Shown here: in pieces, positions 9,562 to 22,003 of the stretch
Numbering within the stretch: the stretch's first letter is position 1
Layout: each line of letters begins with the position of its first letter
Assembly (NCBI GenBank): GCA_021464245.1
Contig: JADCRB010000016.1
Location: 7,168,129-7,232,128 of the forward strand
Direction of reading: 5' to 3'
Source of the DNA: Carallia brachiata
Taxonomy: Eukaryota; Streptophyta; Magnoliopsida; Malpighiales; Rhizophoraceae
Length of the DNA: 64,000 nt
Position numbers and translations under genes: made by a program
Notes under the pieces: generated by a model
Told to the model about the DNA's origin: nothing
Seen by the model: only the letters and a program-made list of their open reading frames with translations
The model's database searches: none

Positions 9562-10632
9562 GGGCCGTTTGTGTCATAGTTTAGAATCAATATCAAAATA
9601 AGAATGAGAATCTAATGAAATCAAAATTAAAAAAGGAATAACAAAATTTGAAAACATGTTTAGTTTATTTTGAAATTAGAATCGGATTTCTTTTGTAACT
9701 ATTTATTTCAATTTAAAATCAGAATCGGAATCAAAATCAAAATTAAATATGTTATAAGAGAAATGTTATTTAAATTAAAAAAATAAGTGTAAATTAAAAA
9801 TTATGAAATAAAAAATATAAAAAAATATATTAAAATTTCTATCAAAATATAATATTATATATATATATATATATATAAAATATGTAATATATATATATAT
9901 TACCATCAAGAATTAATCTACTAGTAGTAATAATGATATAAAATTCATGAAGTGAATTTTATAGTAATATGAATTTTATATTACCATTTATTATTATTAT
10001 ATTATTATTATCAACATATAATTTATATTATTAATTGACAAATGATTATTATTACAATAAAATTTCTATGGAAATATTTTGGTTTTAGATTTAATATATT
10101 CATGTCATGGTTGTTATTGTTAGGAAGCTGTTGTTTTTGTTATTATTATTATTATTATTGTTGTTGTTGTTGTTGTTAACATATATTTATATTAATATTT
10201 TCTTAAAAAATATAATTTTTCTTATTATAATTATTATTATAACTATTGTAATTGTTATTGTAATTTTTAAATACTTAATATCATTATAATGTATAATTTA
10301 ATCATTTATTATTATAATCATTATTATGTTGTTGTCATTATTATGAAATAATTTTTATTGATATTTTACATATAAAATTAGTATTTATCATAATATATTC
10401 TATTTGTGTGTGTGTGTGTGTGTAAAAAAATAAAATTTAAAAAAAAAAAGGAAAGAATGCGAATGAGATTACGTGACGGATGAGGGAAATGAGTGATTTT
10501 CATATATAAAAAAATCTTATTTCTATAAATAAAAGAATGAGAATGAAATTATGCGTTACCAAATACTAGGAATGAGAAGCATTCATTCCCATTTCTATCT
10601 CCTAAATAAAAATTTTTGAACCAAACACCCTC
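9562..10632. mobile_element. Harbinger-like non-autonomous DNA element
   Basis: The left end GGGCCGTTTGTGTC and the reverse complement of the right end (GAGGGTGTTTGGTTC) form imperfect terminal inverted repeats. Both ends are bordered by TAA (9559-9561 and 10633-10635), the 3-bp target preference of PIF/Harbinger elements. Subterminal GAATGAGAATG words occur at both ends. The interior is AT-rich and holds microsatellites: (AT)n near 9855-9876, (TTA)n/(GTT)n at 10141-10177 and (TG)n at 10405-10423. No transposase is present. Confidence 0.5.
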
Positions 10633-12900
10633 TAACGTTTATAAATTTTGCCACAAATTTGCTAACAGTTTAGTCTACAAACCCACCAACAAAACAACTC
10701 TTCTTTACCGAGCTTTGCCTTTATTATAATAGTATAGTAAGGGAAAAAAAAGAGTATATATCCGAATTTATTATAATATTAAGAAAAAAAAACGTAAATA
10801 TCTGAAAAAATTTGTCTAAAGAATTTTTATAATACAATGACTTAAAATATTTTATAATTCAGTAAATTCATTTTAAAATACAGAAAATATTTTTTTATTT
10901 TTTTATTATACTCATAATTAATATAATTATATAATAAATTTATATAATTGTATTACAAAACTTTCTTCAGAAATTTCCTCACTGACCGAGCAATCACTAA
11001 ATAATCGGCCATAGAAAAGAAATTTTCCCCCTTGAGGAGATCATCAATGAACTCCCTCACTGCCACGTGTCTCGATAACTACCGCGTTCCAGACAGCATT
11101 AAACGACAAAACAGTCAAAATTTCTCAAAATAAAAATAAAAATAAAAATTAAGCCGAAACAATTTTTTTAGGACTAAAAAATTTTTAATTTCACCAATTA
11201 ATCCTTTTACTTTTCATTTCGTGGGGCCTGCCATTTCCTTCTGTCCCGGTCCCACCATTAACCCCCACGCCCCTTATTCCCCGAACACTACGCCGTTATC
11301 TTTCTTGGCTCCGCCTGCCACGTTGCCCTCCGTCCACGTTATCTCCGACGGAGATTCTTCCACCGTCATGCACCTGATGGCTTTTTGATGGTTGGTGCCT
11401 GGGACGTTTCAAAATGTTTTGAATCAAAATTCAAATTTCCTCTCAGATAATATCGACAAAAGGGAATAAATATTTTTGGAGTCTTAAATTTTTAAGTTTT
11501 TTTATATTTGAATTCTAAACCTTTTTAATATTTTATTTGAATTTTAAATTTTTTAATTTTTTATTATATCAGTCATTTAAGTTACGAAAAGTAGTCAATT
11601 TATTAATAAGTGAGTTTAATTCAATAAAAATCATTTAAAAAAGTTTAAATTACACAAATTAAATATTTTTTTCATAAACAAAATATGCATATTAAATATT
11701 TTTTTAATCAATAAATATACGAATTAAATAGACAACATGCATATTTTTTTATAGAAAAGACATTCAATTTATATATTTAATCTTTTTAAAATAATTTTTT
11801 ATAAAGTTAAAATTATTTTTTAATAGATTAATCACTTTTGTTAAACAGAGGAACTGATTTGGTAGAAAATAAAAGGTTTAGAACTCAAATGAAATATCAA
11901 AAAGATTTAGGACTTAAATGTAAAAAAACTTAAAGATTTAAGATTAAAAAAATACTTATCCCCGACAAAAAGTGACGAATAGAGACCTTCTCTTTTGCCA
12001 AGTGGAAAAGTGAACTTGCCCATTGTCCTAAGTGGCAATAACCAAAAGGAAAATTGTTTGTAAACATGAAAAACAGTTAATAATTAATATATATTTTGTG
12101 TAATAATAATAATAAAATATAATATAAAAATACAATTATTTTTTATTTATATTTTTTATTATAATTATATAAAATATATTTATTATTATAATATAAATAC
12201 TGTAAAATAATTTTTTTATATACATATCTAATAGAACTAAAAACCAAAAACCGCAAGTTCCTTTAACCAAACACAACTAATTGATCCTAGTCTGTCTCAC
12301 TTCCATGGGTCCCACGTGATAAAGTTATTTTCGGCTTATTAATCTTTTCGACAAAATGGCATCACCCTAAAAAAAAACAGAGAGAGAAATCAAGAAACAA
12401 TTGATGTGTCCTGTTGTTGTTGTTTTTTTTTTTTTTGTTTTTGGTAAGGACTAATGATCAAACTCTTAACTTAAAATTAAAAATTCAGATAATATTATTT
12501 TTAGACTTTGTAAAGGTATTACATTGTGTTAATTAATTTACTTGGCTAGCTTTTAATTTCGATGCATCCCAAAATCTTTGGCATTGAGAATTGTTTTTCA
12601 TGCTGGATTGAATTGGCTTTGTTGGCCTGGAAGTTTTGTGAGAACTTGATTTCGGCTAAAATATGTTTCACTTGATTATTAAATATAACAATCTTGCTTC
12701 TAAATTGATAAGCACATTAACTTTTAATTAGAAACTATTACATCAACTAATTCAATGTTAACCACAGAAAAAAAATAATAACTTATTATTGTTGCTTCCC
12801 AAAAACTGTAAAATGCCACTGGCTCAGAATACAATACAAAAAAATATATATAAAAAAATAAATAAAAAATTATAAAAAAGGAATTTCTTTTTATTTCCTG
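10633..12900. other. Intergenic DNA with one GC-rich patch
   Basis: Mostly AT-rich without genes. A patch at about 11220-11400 is GC-rich and C-rich on the plus strand (CCCGGTCCCACCATTAACCC and similar). It could be the remains of a promoter or first exon of the dead gene further right, but no protein is recognisable. Confidence 0.5.
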
Positions 12901-13239
12901 GCTGTAAAATAAAAAAAATGATATTCAGTCAATGTGGACAACGTTTTTATCGATTTCAAGGATCAAAGACAGCCACAAGATTAACAGTTGTTTGGAGTGG
13001 GAAGAATAGCGGGAAAAGAATTGGAGAAGAAAGAAAGTACTGTAGGATCGGATATTCCACCGTTTGGAGTGCATTGACTGTCTCTTTGTATTTCTCAATT
13101 CTTTTTGTTATCTTTTTGGAAGGAAGAAAACTTTACAGATTTTGATAATACTTATTCTGCTTTATTATTTATTTATTTATGTTTTTTTTATGATCGCCTC
13201 ATATTTGTTTCTTGAATTTTGTTCTTCTTCTTCATTTTT

Positions 13240-13341
13240 TTTTTGTTAATTCAGGCTACGTAGGTTTTTGAGGAAACGGAAGGGGGCCTGGTGTCCATTG
13301 CAGTGCATCCCAGTGGAGACGAATTTGTGGGTTCTACTTAG
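13240..13341 (+). pseudogene. Fragment of a SEC12-like WD40 protein
   Basis: Codons from about 13267 read FEETEGGLVSIAVHPSGDEF, then VGST and a stop at 13339-13341. This resembles the first WD repeat of plant SEC12-like/PHF1 proteins, ER membrane exchange factors for SAR1, which have a GG.V.CIAVHPSGDDFVCST-type segment. A possible splice acceptor precedes it. No other repeat of the protein follows, so at most this is one scrap of exon. The match is short and from memory. Confidence 0.35.
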
Positions 13342-13584
13342 CTGCAAGTACGCTTCTTACCATCAATTTCCCAAATTTTTTTCTTTACAGTCTTTATTTA
13401 TTTATTATTATTTTTTTAAATCTATTTATGGAGGCACGAAAGGATTTTCATTTTTTTTTTCTGTACATGTGAATTAAGGTTGGACTTTGATCACCATTAT
13501 TTGTTGTGATCAATATCAAGGTTAAAGGTTCAATCTTGTGGTGCTTCGGTTGTTAACTTCGAGTATTTAAGTAGTTGTTGAACC

Positions 13585-13890
13585 CGTAAGAATGTTGAGG
13601 TTGCAGAACTTCTTGTTCAGGAGCTTTTACAGCTAGAAAATAGCAATAAAGTAGAGGAAGATTCGGCCTTTGTTTCAATCGTCAAAAATTTATTTGAGTG
13701 CCCAGAGGAGAGAAGATGCATGTAGGATATGTAGAATGATAGGTGATAGAAGGTTAAAGAAAACACCAGCATAATTGAGGTGGATGGAACAATCGATGTA
13801 TTTGTCTAGGGAGATGCAACACATAGGCATATAACTCAACACATGAGATGCTGGAACAACTCTTTGATGAATATGGACTATTTTTCTCCA
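13585..13890 (+). pseudogene. Pentatricopeptide repeat (PPR) protein relic, C-terminal E motifs
   Basis: The plus strand reads NVEVAELLVQELLQLENSNK, then after about 30 codons RMIGDRRLKKTPA. After a one-base slip it reads IIEVDGTIDVFV, a stop, GDATHRH, and in another frame LEQLFDEYG. This order is the E/E+ tail of PLS-type PPR proteins, which bind organelle RNA for editing and processing. The whole PPR array is missing, and stops and frame changes are present, so it is a dead 3' fragment. Confidence 0.5.
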
Positions 13891-13899
13891 AGTACTGGT

Positions 13900-14400
13900 A
13901 GTAGTAATCTTTTGTTAAAGTTGATACCATTGTATAATGTCATCGGATAAGATACAAATGTCCTTTCGAATGACCAGATTGGAATGTGAGCTGTGGCTTC
14001 ATTCAAAAAAAAAGATGCAATTTTCAAAACTTTGGACGTGCATGGTTTGAAGCATTGGGCCATTGGAGGGACTGCTAGATCCAGAGTGTTGGCCGAAGAC
14101 TAATGAACAATGACAAAATAAGCTTTGCTATGTGAGCATGTAATTAATTTGCTGGACCGTAGAGGGAGGGAGAAATTGGAACCTACTATTGCACTAAGGA
14201 TGCCTTGGAGGTTGACAAGATCTTTCATTCATTGTCTTGATCTTTCATTCATTGTGAAGACTTTGGAATACAACACAATTTATGTTGTTCAAACCATGCC
14301 TATGAAAGCTGATGAAAACGTGTAGAGATCTCTGCTTGGTGATTGTAAATCATATTTGGACGTTGAGTTTGGAGAGCAAGTTAGAAGAAAAAGCCACAAT
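13900..14400 (+). pseudogene. Unrecognised coding-like relic
   Basis: Plus-strand frames give protein-like stretches such as LLDRRGREKLEPTIALRMPW, LKHWAIGGTARSRVLAED and LLGDCKSYLDVEFGEQVRRK, separated by stops. The base composition is less AT-rich than the surroundings. I do not recognise the family. It may continue the PPR relic or come from another gene. Confidence 0.3.
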
Positions 14401-15149
14401 CCTAGTAAACAATGGGAAAAAGCCACAATCTTCCCACATCAACATGTGTATATATATATATATTTGTTCATGGGAGAAAGGTTAAATTTTATGCACCATT
14501 GAAGCAAATGCTTCTATGCTTTATTTTGTCCTTTTCTGGAACTCTGTGCCTGTGAATGACTTGAAGGATTGCCGTCAGTTTCTAAGTTATAAACAATGGT
14601 TGTCTCGTGGGTTGTTATTTTAAATGGTTCATAGTATGCATCCAAAAGAAAAGGTGAGCAAAGTTCTACAAAGTATAAACTGCGTTCCTGGGTGGATTTA
14701 GCTTTTCACACTGATATATCATGTTTCGAGCCAACTGAAACTGTCCATTCTATGTACCACAAAAAAAACAAAAAGTCCAGTCAAGTTGTTTCACTTATGT
14801 GATTAATAAATGTATTTTTAATTCGATATGTAAAGGCAACTCAATTACTCGTTTAATGAAAATATAATTCTTAAAAGTAAATATTATTATGGATATGATT
14901 GACTTTCTAATACATATTCTAAATGTACATTAATTGGTCTTAAGAGTATAATTGTTATTTTTAATTAAAAAAAAAAAATTTTCACTTTTTTTTCATATAA
15001 AAACAAATCATTTTTTTCTCATTACAATCTTTTTTTACATTTATTTTATCACTCTAAATAATATAAAAAAAAATTAGATTCTCTCCATTCACCTTTTTTC
15101 TCACCACTTTCTCCCTGTACTCCTTTTCCACTCCAATCACAGTGTAAGT

Positions 15150-17003
15150 TCATTGCCAGGTGTCAAAATCACAGAACAGATGAAAATAGTGGTGGTTCGC
15201 CGAATTTTGTAGAAACGGTCTCAAGGTGGTTTCCATGACCGACTGTAGCCGGTACACTGAAGAACTTACCGATAGGTCCGGTAACCTGCGGTCAATGTTA
15301 AGGAACTGGGTTTAAGCAATGCTTGGGCGGTTTTAAAGGGTTTTACAATCAGAGCGAGAGGGAGAGAGTTCTTGGTTTTTTGAGGTTCTAGAGAGAGAAA
15401 ACAAAATTGGGTAGAATTTAAAATAACGTTTTCTGGGGAAACATGGGATAGAAAATGAGAGAAAACGAGATAAATTGTTGTTGTGTAAGAAAAGAGAGAA
15501 TTTTTTTTTCTTGTCCTTTCTTTGATCTTTTCAGCCTCTTCAAAATTGTGACAATTTCGTTGCAATCCCATTTTTAAGCAAAAAAGTTGAGCACTTTTGA
15601 GACAAGAAAACAGAGAAAACGTTGTCAAGAGGTGAGAATTCTGATTCTCGTGGATTTTATGTTCCCAATGCCGTGAAAGATTGCGTTTTGAAGTCAGTTT
15701 TGGTCGTTGAGATGAGTTTTTATGATAAGGGTGTGTTCGTTTTCCGGGAAATAATATGAAAATGGAAGGAGAGGGGAGAATTTAAGCGGGAATTTAACAA
15801 GAAAGCTGTTTCTTGGCTTCCAAAGTTCTAAAATTTTTCACTTTTGTGTGAAAAGGCAAATGGGTTTTTCTTGTTACTTTGATTTTGTGTTGTTATTTTG
15901 ATTTTCGCCCTGCGCATTTGCGCTTCAGTCCACAATTCAGTTTTAAACGGATTCGATCTAAGATTTCTGGAGTTATCTGTAATCAAGAAAGGTTTTCTCC
16001 TCCAAAAAGAAACCATTTTCTGTTCCAAAGATGGGTCTATTTCAAGGTGATGATGGAGTTTTGTTTTCAACACACGTTTGGGCCCTGTGTTTTGATTTGA
16101 TTACTCCAGGGTCGATCCTTGTTAAGGATTTTAGATCCTGTGACTTCGTTTTTGTCTGAATTGTACATAATTTCCTGGTTAATTGTCTGAATTGTTTTTA
16201 TGGGATAGTGCTACTTTGATCCCTCGTGTCAGGGTTTTGCTGTGGTTTTAGTTTTGTTCTTTTGGAGTTGTTTTCTTTGAAAAAAAAAAAAAAGGTATGA
16301 TAAAGTTTTGTTTTTGCCGTTGAACAAATTGAAATTATTTATTTATTTGCTTGTAATTCTACTCATTTTTTTGGGGTGTATCTGTTTTGTTTTTTTTCCT
16401 TTTCCCCAGATCATCTGGATCTGATCATGGATTTCTGATCTTTGCTTTTAGTTTTGTGTTTATTTGTAAGTTGTGATTTTTTCTTCTTGACTTGCAAGCA
16501 ATAAGGGCTTTCACGCGTGAACAGAAGTCATAATTATGGGGAAGGTTTTCTAAATCATTAGTCCTCGGGGCTAATCATCTTTCAAAGAAACGATTTTGGT
16601 TCTTGCATGAAGCAAGAAAATTTTGGTTGTTTTTTTCTTGTTTATTTTCATTGAATTAGGAAATTGAAGGATTGATTTTTGTTTTCATTATATATTATAT
16701 GTGCAGTTCTCCATGTTTTTTCCAACCCCTTACCTGCCCTTTCCCTCCTTCTATCCATTCCCTGTGGTCTAGGGTTGAATTTTCTGGTTTATCGGTCTCT
16801 TTTTCAATTTTTCTTGTGTATAAATTCCAGTGATTTAAATGAAACAGGCCCTCGTTTGATGTTTCTATTCTCTTTACTTTCAGGGCCTTGTTGTTGGACT
16901 TCCTGAGTATAAGTGACCAGGAAGGTTTACATTTTTCAGAACAGAATGTAGAAATGCTGCAGCTCCATGTGTGATATATTCTGCTTGGTATGCTTCTTGA
17001 GAT
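15150..17003 (+). promoter_or_regulatory. Promoter and 5' leader region of the TRP1-like gene
   Basis: The region upstream of the TRP1-like ATG is T-rich with G/A-rich patches at 15350-15640 (GAGAGGGAGAGAG), which look like a transcribed leader. A GGTGAG at about 15629-15634 could be a donor of a long 5'-UTR intron ending shortly before 17004. No coding frame on either strand resembles a known protein. The transcription start cannot be placed. Confidence 0.35.
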
Positions 17004-20000
17004 ATGGTGTTGCAGAAAAGGTTAGACTATGGATTCAATGGCTATCAGGTTCCTCCCACACCTCGTGCAGCCAGATCAGCTAGGGTAAATTATATACTGA
17101 TGATCTTGCATTGTTCTAGTTTCATTCATTTTGTTGCCCTTGTCAAATCTGTGGTTTATGTACCTTTTTTTGTTTTATTTAGAGGAGGCGTTGCTTTAAG
17201 AAGGGAAGTGAAGATAATCAGATTCTTCCATTTGATTTATTGGCCATCATAGCTGGAAAGTTATTGCTTGAGAAAGATAGTAGCACAAGCTCTGGTGCTA
17301 TATCAGCCAACAAAGATCAGCTTGCTGTTGCTAGTGATAACGGAAAAAACAAATGGGAGGACAAAGGAAAGCCTTTGGAAGTAGAAGCTCAAGATAATGA
17401 AAGCCCTGCTAGCAATTTTTTGTTTCCAAGCTTGTCTCACAGGTTCAAGCACAGAATTCTAGCTCGGAAGAGAATGACGTGAAGTTAGGCTTAGTTGCGC
17501 CAATAACAAATTCTGATTGCATGGAGAGCTTTAATGCGGAACAATTGGTGAATAGTAGAGGGAAGGATGACATGAGAACTCCTAATAGTAAGGTAGAGGT
17601 AGCTTTGTCTAGTTACAAGGAGTGTGGTGACTACTGTAAACTAAAGGACCAAACCACAAGACTAATAAAAGATGAGTCTCATAGGCCAGCAAACGTTCTG
17701 AATAACTCTGAACCTGTTATGTGTTATTCAGATGATCTGTGGCTCTGCAATAGGAAACCTGCACTAGTCAGTTTACATTGTAGTGCCAAGGTTCCTTTGC
17801 GAGGGAATAACCTCATTCCCAACACATCTTGTCCTGTGATCCAGGATAATGTAAATATTAGTAGTAGAGATGATGACGAAAATTTTTCTGGGTGCACTCA
17901 CCCTAGCACCACAAAAAAATTCTTTAGGTCAGCACCATGTATTGGAGACCGAAGAATAAGAAAAATTTTGGCTTCCAAGTACTGGAAAGTGGCTCCAAAA
18001 TTAAAGGATGCCACACTCTCTAAAATTGGTAAGAATTGAGTTTGTATGTTAAATACTCTTTCACTCTTTATTTTATGATTAGCTGTGTTATAATTAACCA
18101 GACCGTGTTTCCTCATTTCGAATTGAAAATATTTTTGGCGTATCCAGATGGGAATCGGAGATCTGCTTATTTCAGGAGGAAGAACTCTTACAAATATCAG
18201 AGTTCTGAAAAGTTATATCCTTTCAAGAAGAGGAAATACTTTGGCTATAATACGCCATCAAATTCTGATGGAGGAATTAGTAGCAAGATCTTTTTGGATT
18301 CATCCCGGTTGGGTAACAGTGGAGATGCTTCTGGCTTCTTCCAAAAGATGCATGGGGGTCTGCTACTATCTTTCTGCTGTGAGTTTTCTGTTTGTAATCT
18401 CTTGGCTAATGGTACTTACTTGTTCTGCAGCCACTGGACCGTCTGTTGTTGATCAAAACACTTCATTCCAACCTAGAGATCCTCATGGTATGAGATCATA
18501 TCATGGGTAATTTCTGTTTGACTTTTTTGACTTGATTGGTCTCTTATGTTCACATAAGTTCTGATGCAAACATCTTTTTCGTTTTACACAGTGAAGCTGA
18601 GGATAAAGTCTTTTAGGGTGCCAGAGCTTTTCATTGAGATTCCGGAAAGTGGAACTATCGGTTCCTTGAAGGTATACTGACTTTGAATACAGTTACTTTG
18701 ATAAAGAGAGGCAGAAGTCAAAGAAAGATTGCTTGCTGCTAGTTTTATCATATAATTGCCTATGTTTGCAGACTCCTATTACCGTGCATTTTCCAGCATT
18801 TTAACTTTTTGTGATGACATGCATTGCCCTATACATGTTTATCTGTGCTTCTGCAACACCAAAGACTCTGGCTCTCACATATCGCAACTACACAACCTTC
18901 GTCCCATGGACGGTAGGTGATTCTCGTTCATTATTCTGATTATATATACTTCTTCCATAGAGGGCTGTCATGGAGGCTCTGACTGCTATACTTAGAGGTG
19001 GATTACGTGTTGGTGTCCTTCTCCATGGAAAGAAGGTCAAGGATGATAATAAAACTTTAATGCAGACAGGGATTTCTCACCATAACCAGTTGGATGCCAT
19101 AGGTTTTAGCCTGGAGCCTAATCATCCACACCTTCTGCCTCTTTGCATCATAGAGATTCCCTCTTTCTGCTTCCATGTGAGGGACCACAGCCTTTAAGCA
19201 GGTAAAAGGATGTTCTCTGATTTAATATACTCTTATCTTTTCTCGCATTCTCAATTTCGGCATTTTCTATGGTTTTATATCAAGATTTGTTTAGAACTGG
19301 CTTTATTTCTCTGTGAAATAAAGAAGGCACATCAGTGCTCCATGATGTCCCACACTGTGGGTTCTGGGGAAGGATATAATATACTCTACTTCATTCCTAT
19401 TTTTATAGAGAGACTGTTTCTGCGACTTGAACATGTAACCTCCGGGTCATAATGGAGGAACCTTAACTTTTACGACAAGGCTTACCCTTATCTTTCACTT
19501 TGACATAAATAAAAAAATAATAATGCCAATAACATTAGTCATGGAAAAATAAATAATTCTTAGAAATTAGAACAAAGAATGTCATGAATCATGCTTGCTG
19601 TGGATTGACTTGCTCCTGCTGTAGGGGCTTAAAGCTTACAATGAGGCATCCATGGAGCTACAAGGGCTTTCATTGCTGCTTATCCAGTTGTGGATTCATT
19701 AATTTTTTAAGAAGATGACTTGACATGAGAATACTGAAAAGTAGAATTTTGCTTACCATACATGATAAAATCTGGCAGTTCTGAAATTTGGGAAATGGGA
19801 TACTTTAGTGGACTTCTGTTGGTTGACATATAAATGCATCAGCTCTCTCCAAAAACCAAAGAGCCAAAGTTTGCCGTTCAGCTTATGGCTTGGTTTTTTT
19901 AGCAGGCACTGCCCTACCTCTGTTGTATTACATCCAGGCACTTGTGCTACTTCTGCTGAGCCTCATGCAGCTAATTCAGGAAATCTTGTTGAAAGCGACC

Positions 20001-21224
20001 ATGATTCCACTCCTCATGCAGCTAATTCAGGAAATCTTGTTGAAAGTGACCATGATTCCACTCCATCAGCTGCAGATATGTCCGTTGATAATAGCACAAC
20101 TAATGTGAAAGCGCTGGCTACTGTACCAGCAATGCATGTGGATGCAGTTGCTGTGGTTCCTGCTCACCGTAAACCCAAGGGTTCTGAGATTGCACGTCGT
20201 CGAATACGTCGACCTTTCTCTGTTGCTGAAGTTGAAGCACTGGTTCAGGCGGTTGAGAAGCTTGGAACTGGAAGGTTTGTCTATACAGTGCCAGTATGCG
20301 GTTATGGACCCACAATGTATGTAAATTTTGGAATTGATTTCACTTCTAAAGATATGAATCTCGATGCCTCTTTTTTTTTTGGTCTGTGTTAACATGCAGG
20401 TGGCGTGATGTTAAACTGCAAGCTTTTGATGATGCAAAGCATCGAACTTACGTGGATTTAAAGGTTAGCTTCTAGTTTTGTCATAACCTTTTAATCAAAT
20501 TTACAAGCCATGCAAAATAAATCTACCGTTTGTCTTTTAAATTTTTTTTTCCCCGCAATCGCGATTTCTTGCTGATTGTATTGCTGCATGCGCGTCTTTT
20601 CTTATTCCCTGACAAGTGGTATTATAAATATGCTTTTAGAATTCAAAAATGTTCGACTTCATGTGTGCGAGTTAGTTTAATTTGTTCACCTGCAGTTTCT
20701 TGTATTAGAGGTAAGCAATTAGACATGGGCTTCGTAGCTTTTTGGTCTATGTAGCTTCATCTGTAGAATAGCTGAATGTCCCATGAGGAATCTCTTTCAT
20801 TTCACGTATTCTCCACTTGCATATCTCTCTCCTGGCATCGATTACTCCAATTTACACCAGTCCTCTTAACGTCATGCGGTTGTCAACTTCATTAAACAGC
20901 TAAATTGAATCTTATGGGAAAGGAGGGGGGGGGGATAAGAGTAATCTGAGCTGTTCTTGACACTTTTCTTAGCATATGTTTACTTAAGTAGAATGATCAC
21001 ATGGGGGAGTATGAGTTTGGTTATGATCGATGCGTTTTCGGGTAATCCAGGACAAATGGAAAACACTGGTGCACACAGCAAGAATATCCCCACAGCAAAG
21101 GAGGGGAGAGCCTGTTCCCCAGGAGCTTTTGGACAGGGTACTAACTGCCCATGCTTACTGGTCCGAGCAGCAAGCCAAGGAACAGCTCAAACATCAGCTG
21201 TCGGAAACTTGCCTTCTCCTTTGA
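17004..21224 (+). CDS. Telomere repeat-binding protein, TRP1/TRFL type (nine exons, two 1-base frameshifts)
   Basis: Nuclear protein of the plant TRP/TBP family that binds double-stranded TTTAGGG telomere repeats through a C-terminal Myb domain. Inferred exons, all with GT-AG borders, are 17004-17084, 17183-18028, 18148-18357, 18431-18487, 18592-18671, 18961-19201, 19906-20274, 20400-20463 and 21051-21224. The protein starts MVLQKRLDYGFNGYQVPPTP, diagnostic of the family. Around residues 400-480 is the central ubiquitin-like domain (KLRIKSFRVPELFIEIPESG). Around 600-690 is the extended telobox Myb domain (RRPFSVAEVEALVQAVEKLG, RWRDVKLRAFDDAKHRTYVD, DKWKTLVHTARISPQQRRGE). Two places need one extra base to keep the conserved frame: the T run at 17416-17421 and near 19125-19135 (after LEPNH). 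With both, the coding length becomes a multiple of three, about 707 aa. Either the assembly has base deletions or this allele is broken. Confidence 0.85.
19961..20062 (+). repeat. 51-bp in-frame tandem duplication in the TRP1-like gene
   Basis: Two copies start at 19961 and 20012 and differ by one base (AGC/AGT). Each encodes PHAANSGNLVESDHDST. The duplication lies in the linker between the ubiquitin-like and Myb domains and keeps the frame. Confidence 0.95.
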
Positions 21225-21556
21225 TAGCAACCTAAAGTGCAGCCACCCCACCTGATTGAATTATAAAAAGATAGACTAGTGTTTAGAGTAGGATTTCTAT
21301 CTTTTTTTTTTTTTGGTGTATTCTTCTTCTTCTTATTATCATGTAAAAATTATTGACAAGGATGAAAAATGATCTCTTGAAGAAATTTATGTGGTATTAT
21401 TGTTTCTCCTGCTCGGAGAGGCTTGGTGCTTGTGAATGGATAATAGAATAAGGGCTTGAATGGGAATCTTTTAACCAATAATCGGCCTTTTTCTCTGTCT
21501 CATCCCTCTCTAGTTAACTTGTATTTGGTTGATGAATGAAGAAAAAGGAAATGTCT
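21225..21556 (+). other. 3' UTR and downstream region of the TRP1-like gene
   Basis: T-rich trailer with a (TTC)n patch near 21323-21338 and AATAGAATAAGG-type A-rich signals near 21442. No other gene is seen. Confidence 0.45.
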
Positions 21557-22003
21557 TAGATGGTGGGTTAACAAAATCGGACCGAACTGGTCGGTTCAAT
21601 TAGTTGGACCGATTACCGGTCTTAGGTCCGGTCCGGTTCGGTCTGAGTCTAAAAATAGAGCGGTGATCGGACCGGTCAAAACAGTAAAAAAATCAGATCG
21701 ATTAGACTGGTTTTAGTCAAACTAAAAAATTTTAAATTATAATTTGATCCTAAATGTTATTTAAAATTATAATTTAAACTCTAATTTAACTAAAAATTTT
21801 AGTTTTAAATTTGATTAAAATTTTTAATTTAATCTTTAAAATTAAAAAAATTAATATATTATCATTATTTACAAATATTATTTTTTCAATTACTTTTTAT
21901 AAATATATATTATTAAATACCAGTTCAAATACAGGTTTAACCGGTTCAATTTTAACTCATTAATATTTTCAGTTCAATAATCGGTCTAATTCTAACAGCT
22001 CTA
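21557..22003. repeat. Small dispersed repeat rich in CGGTCCGGTTCGGT
   Basis: The left end (TAGATGGTGGGTTAAC..) and the reverse complement of the right end (TAGAGCTGTTAGAATTAGAC) are loosely inverted. The subterminal region is rich in ACCGG/CCGGT motifs at the left and CGGTC again at the right, as in hAT-like MITEs. No clean 8-bp target duplication was found, so the class is tentative. Confidence 0.4.

Noticed and set aside
10107..10289. Leu/Ile-rich small ORF resembling a membrane peptide
   Set aside because: It is the reading of (TTA)n/(GTT)n microsatellites inside a DNA element.
15266..16073. Minus-strand open frames of 81-120 codons
   Set aside because: They lie in the leader region of the TRP1-like gene, have no family resemblance and atypical composition.
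17240..18510. Several separate short plus-strand ORFs taken as individual genes
   Set aside because: They are exons of one TRP1-like gene separated by GT-AG introns and one frameshift.
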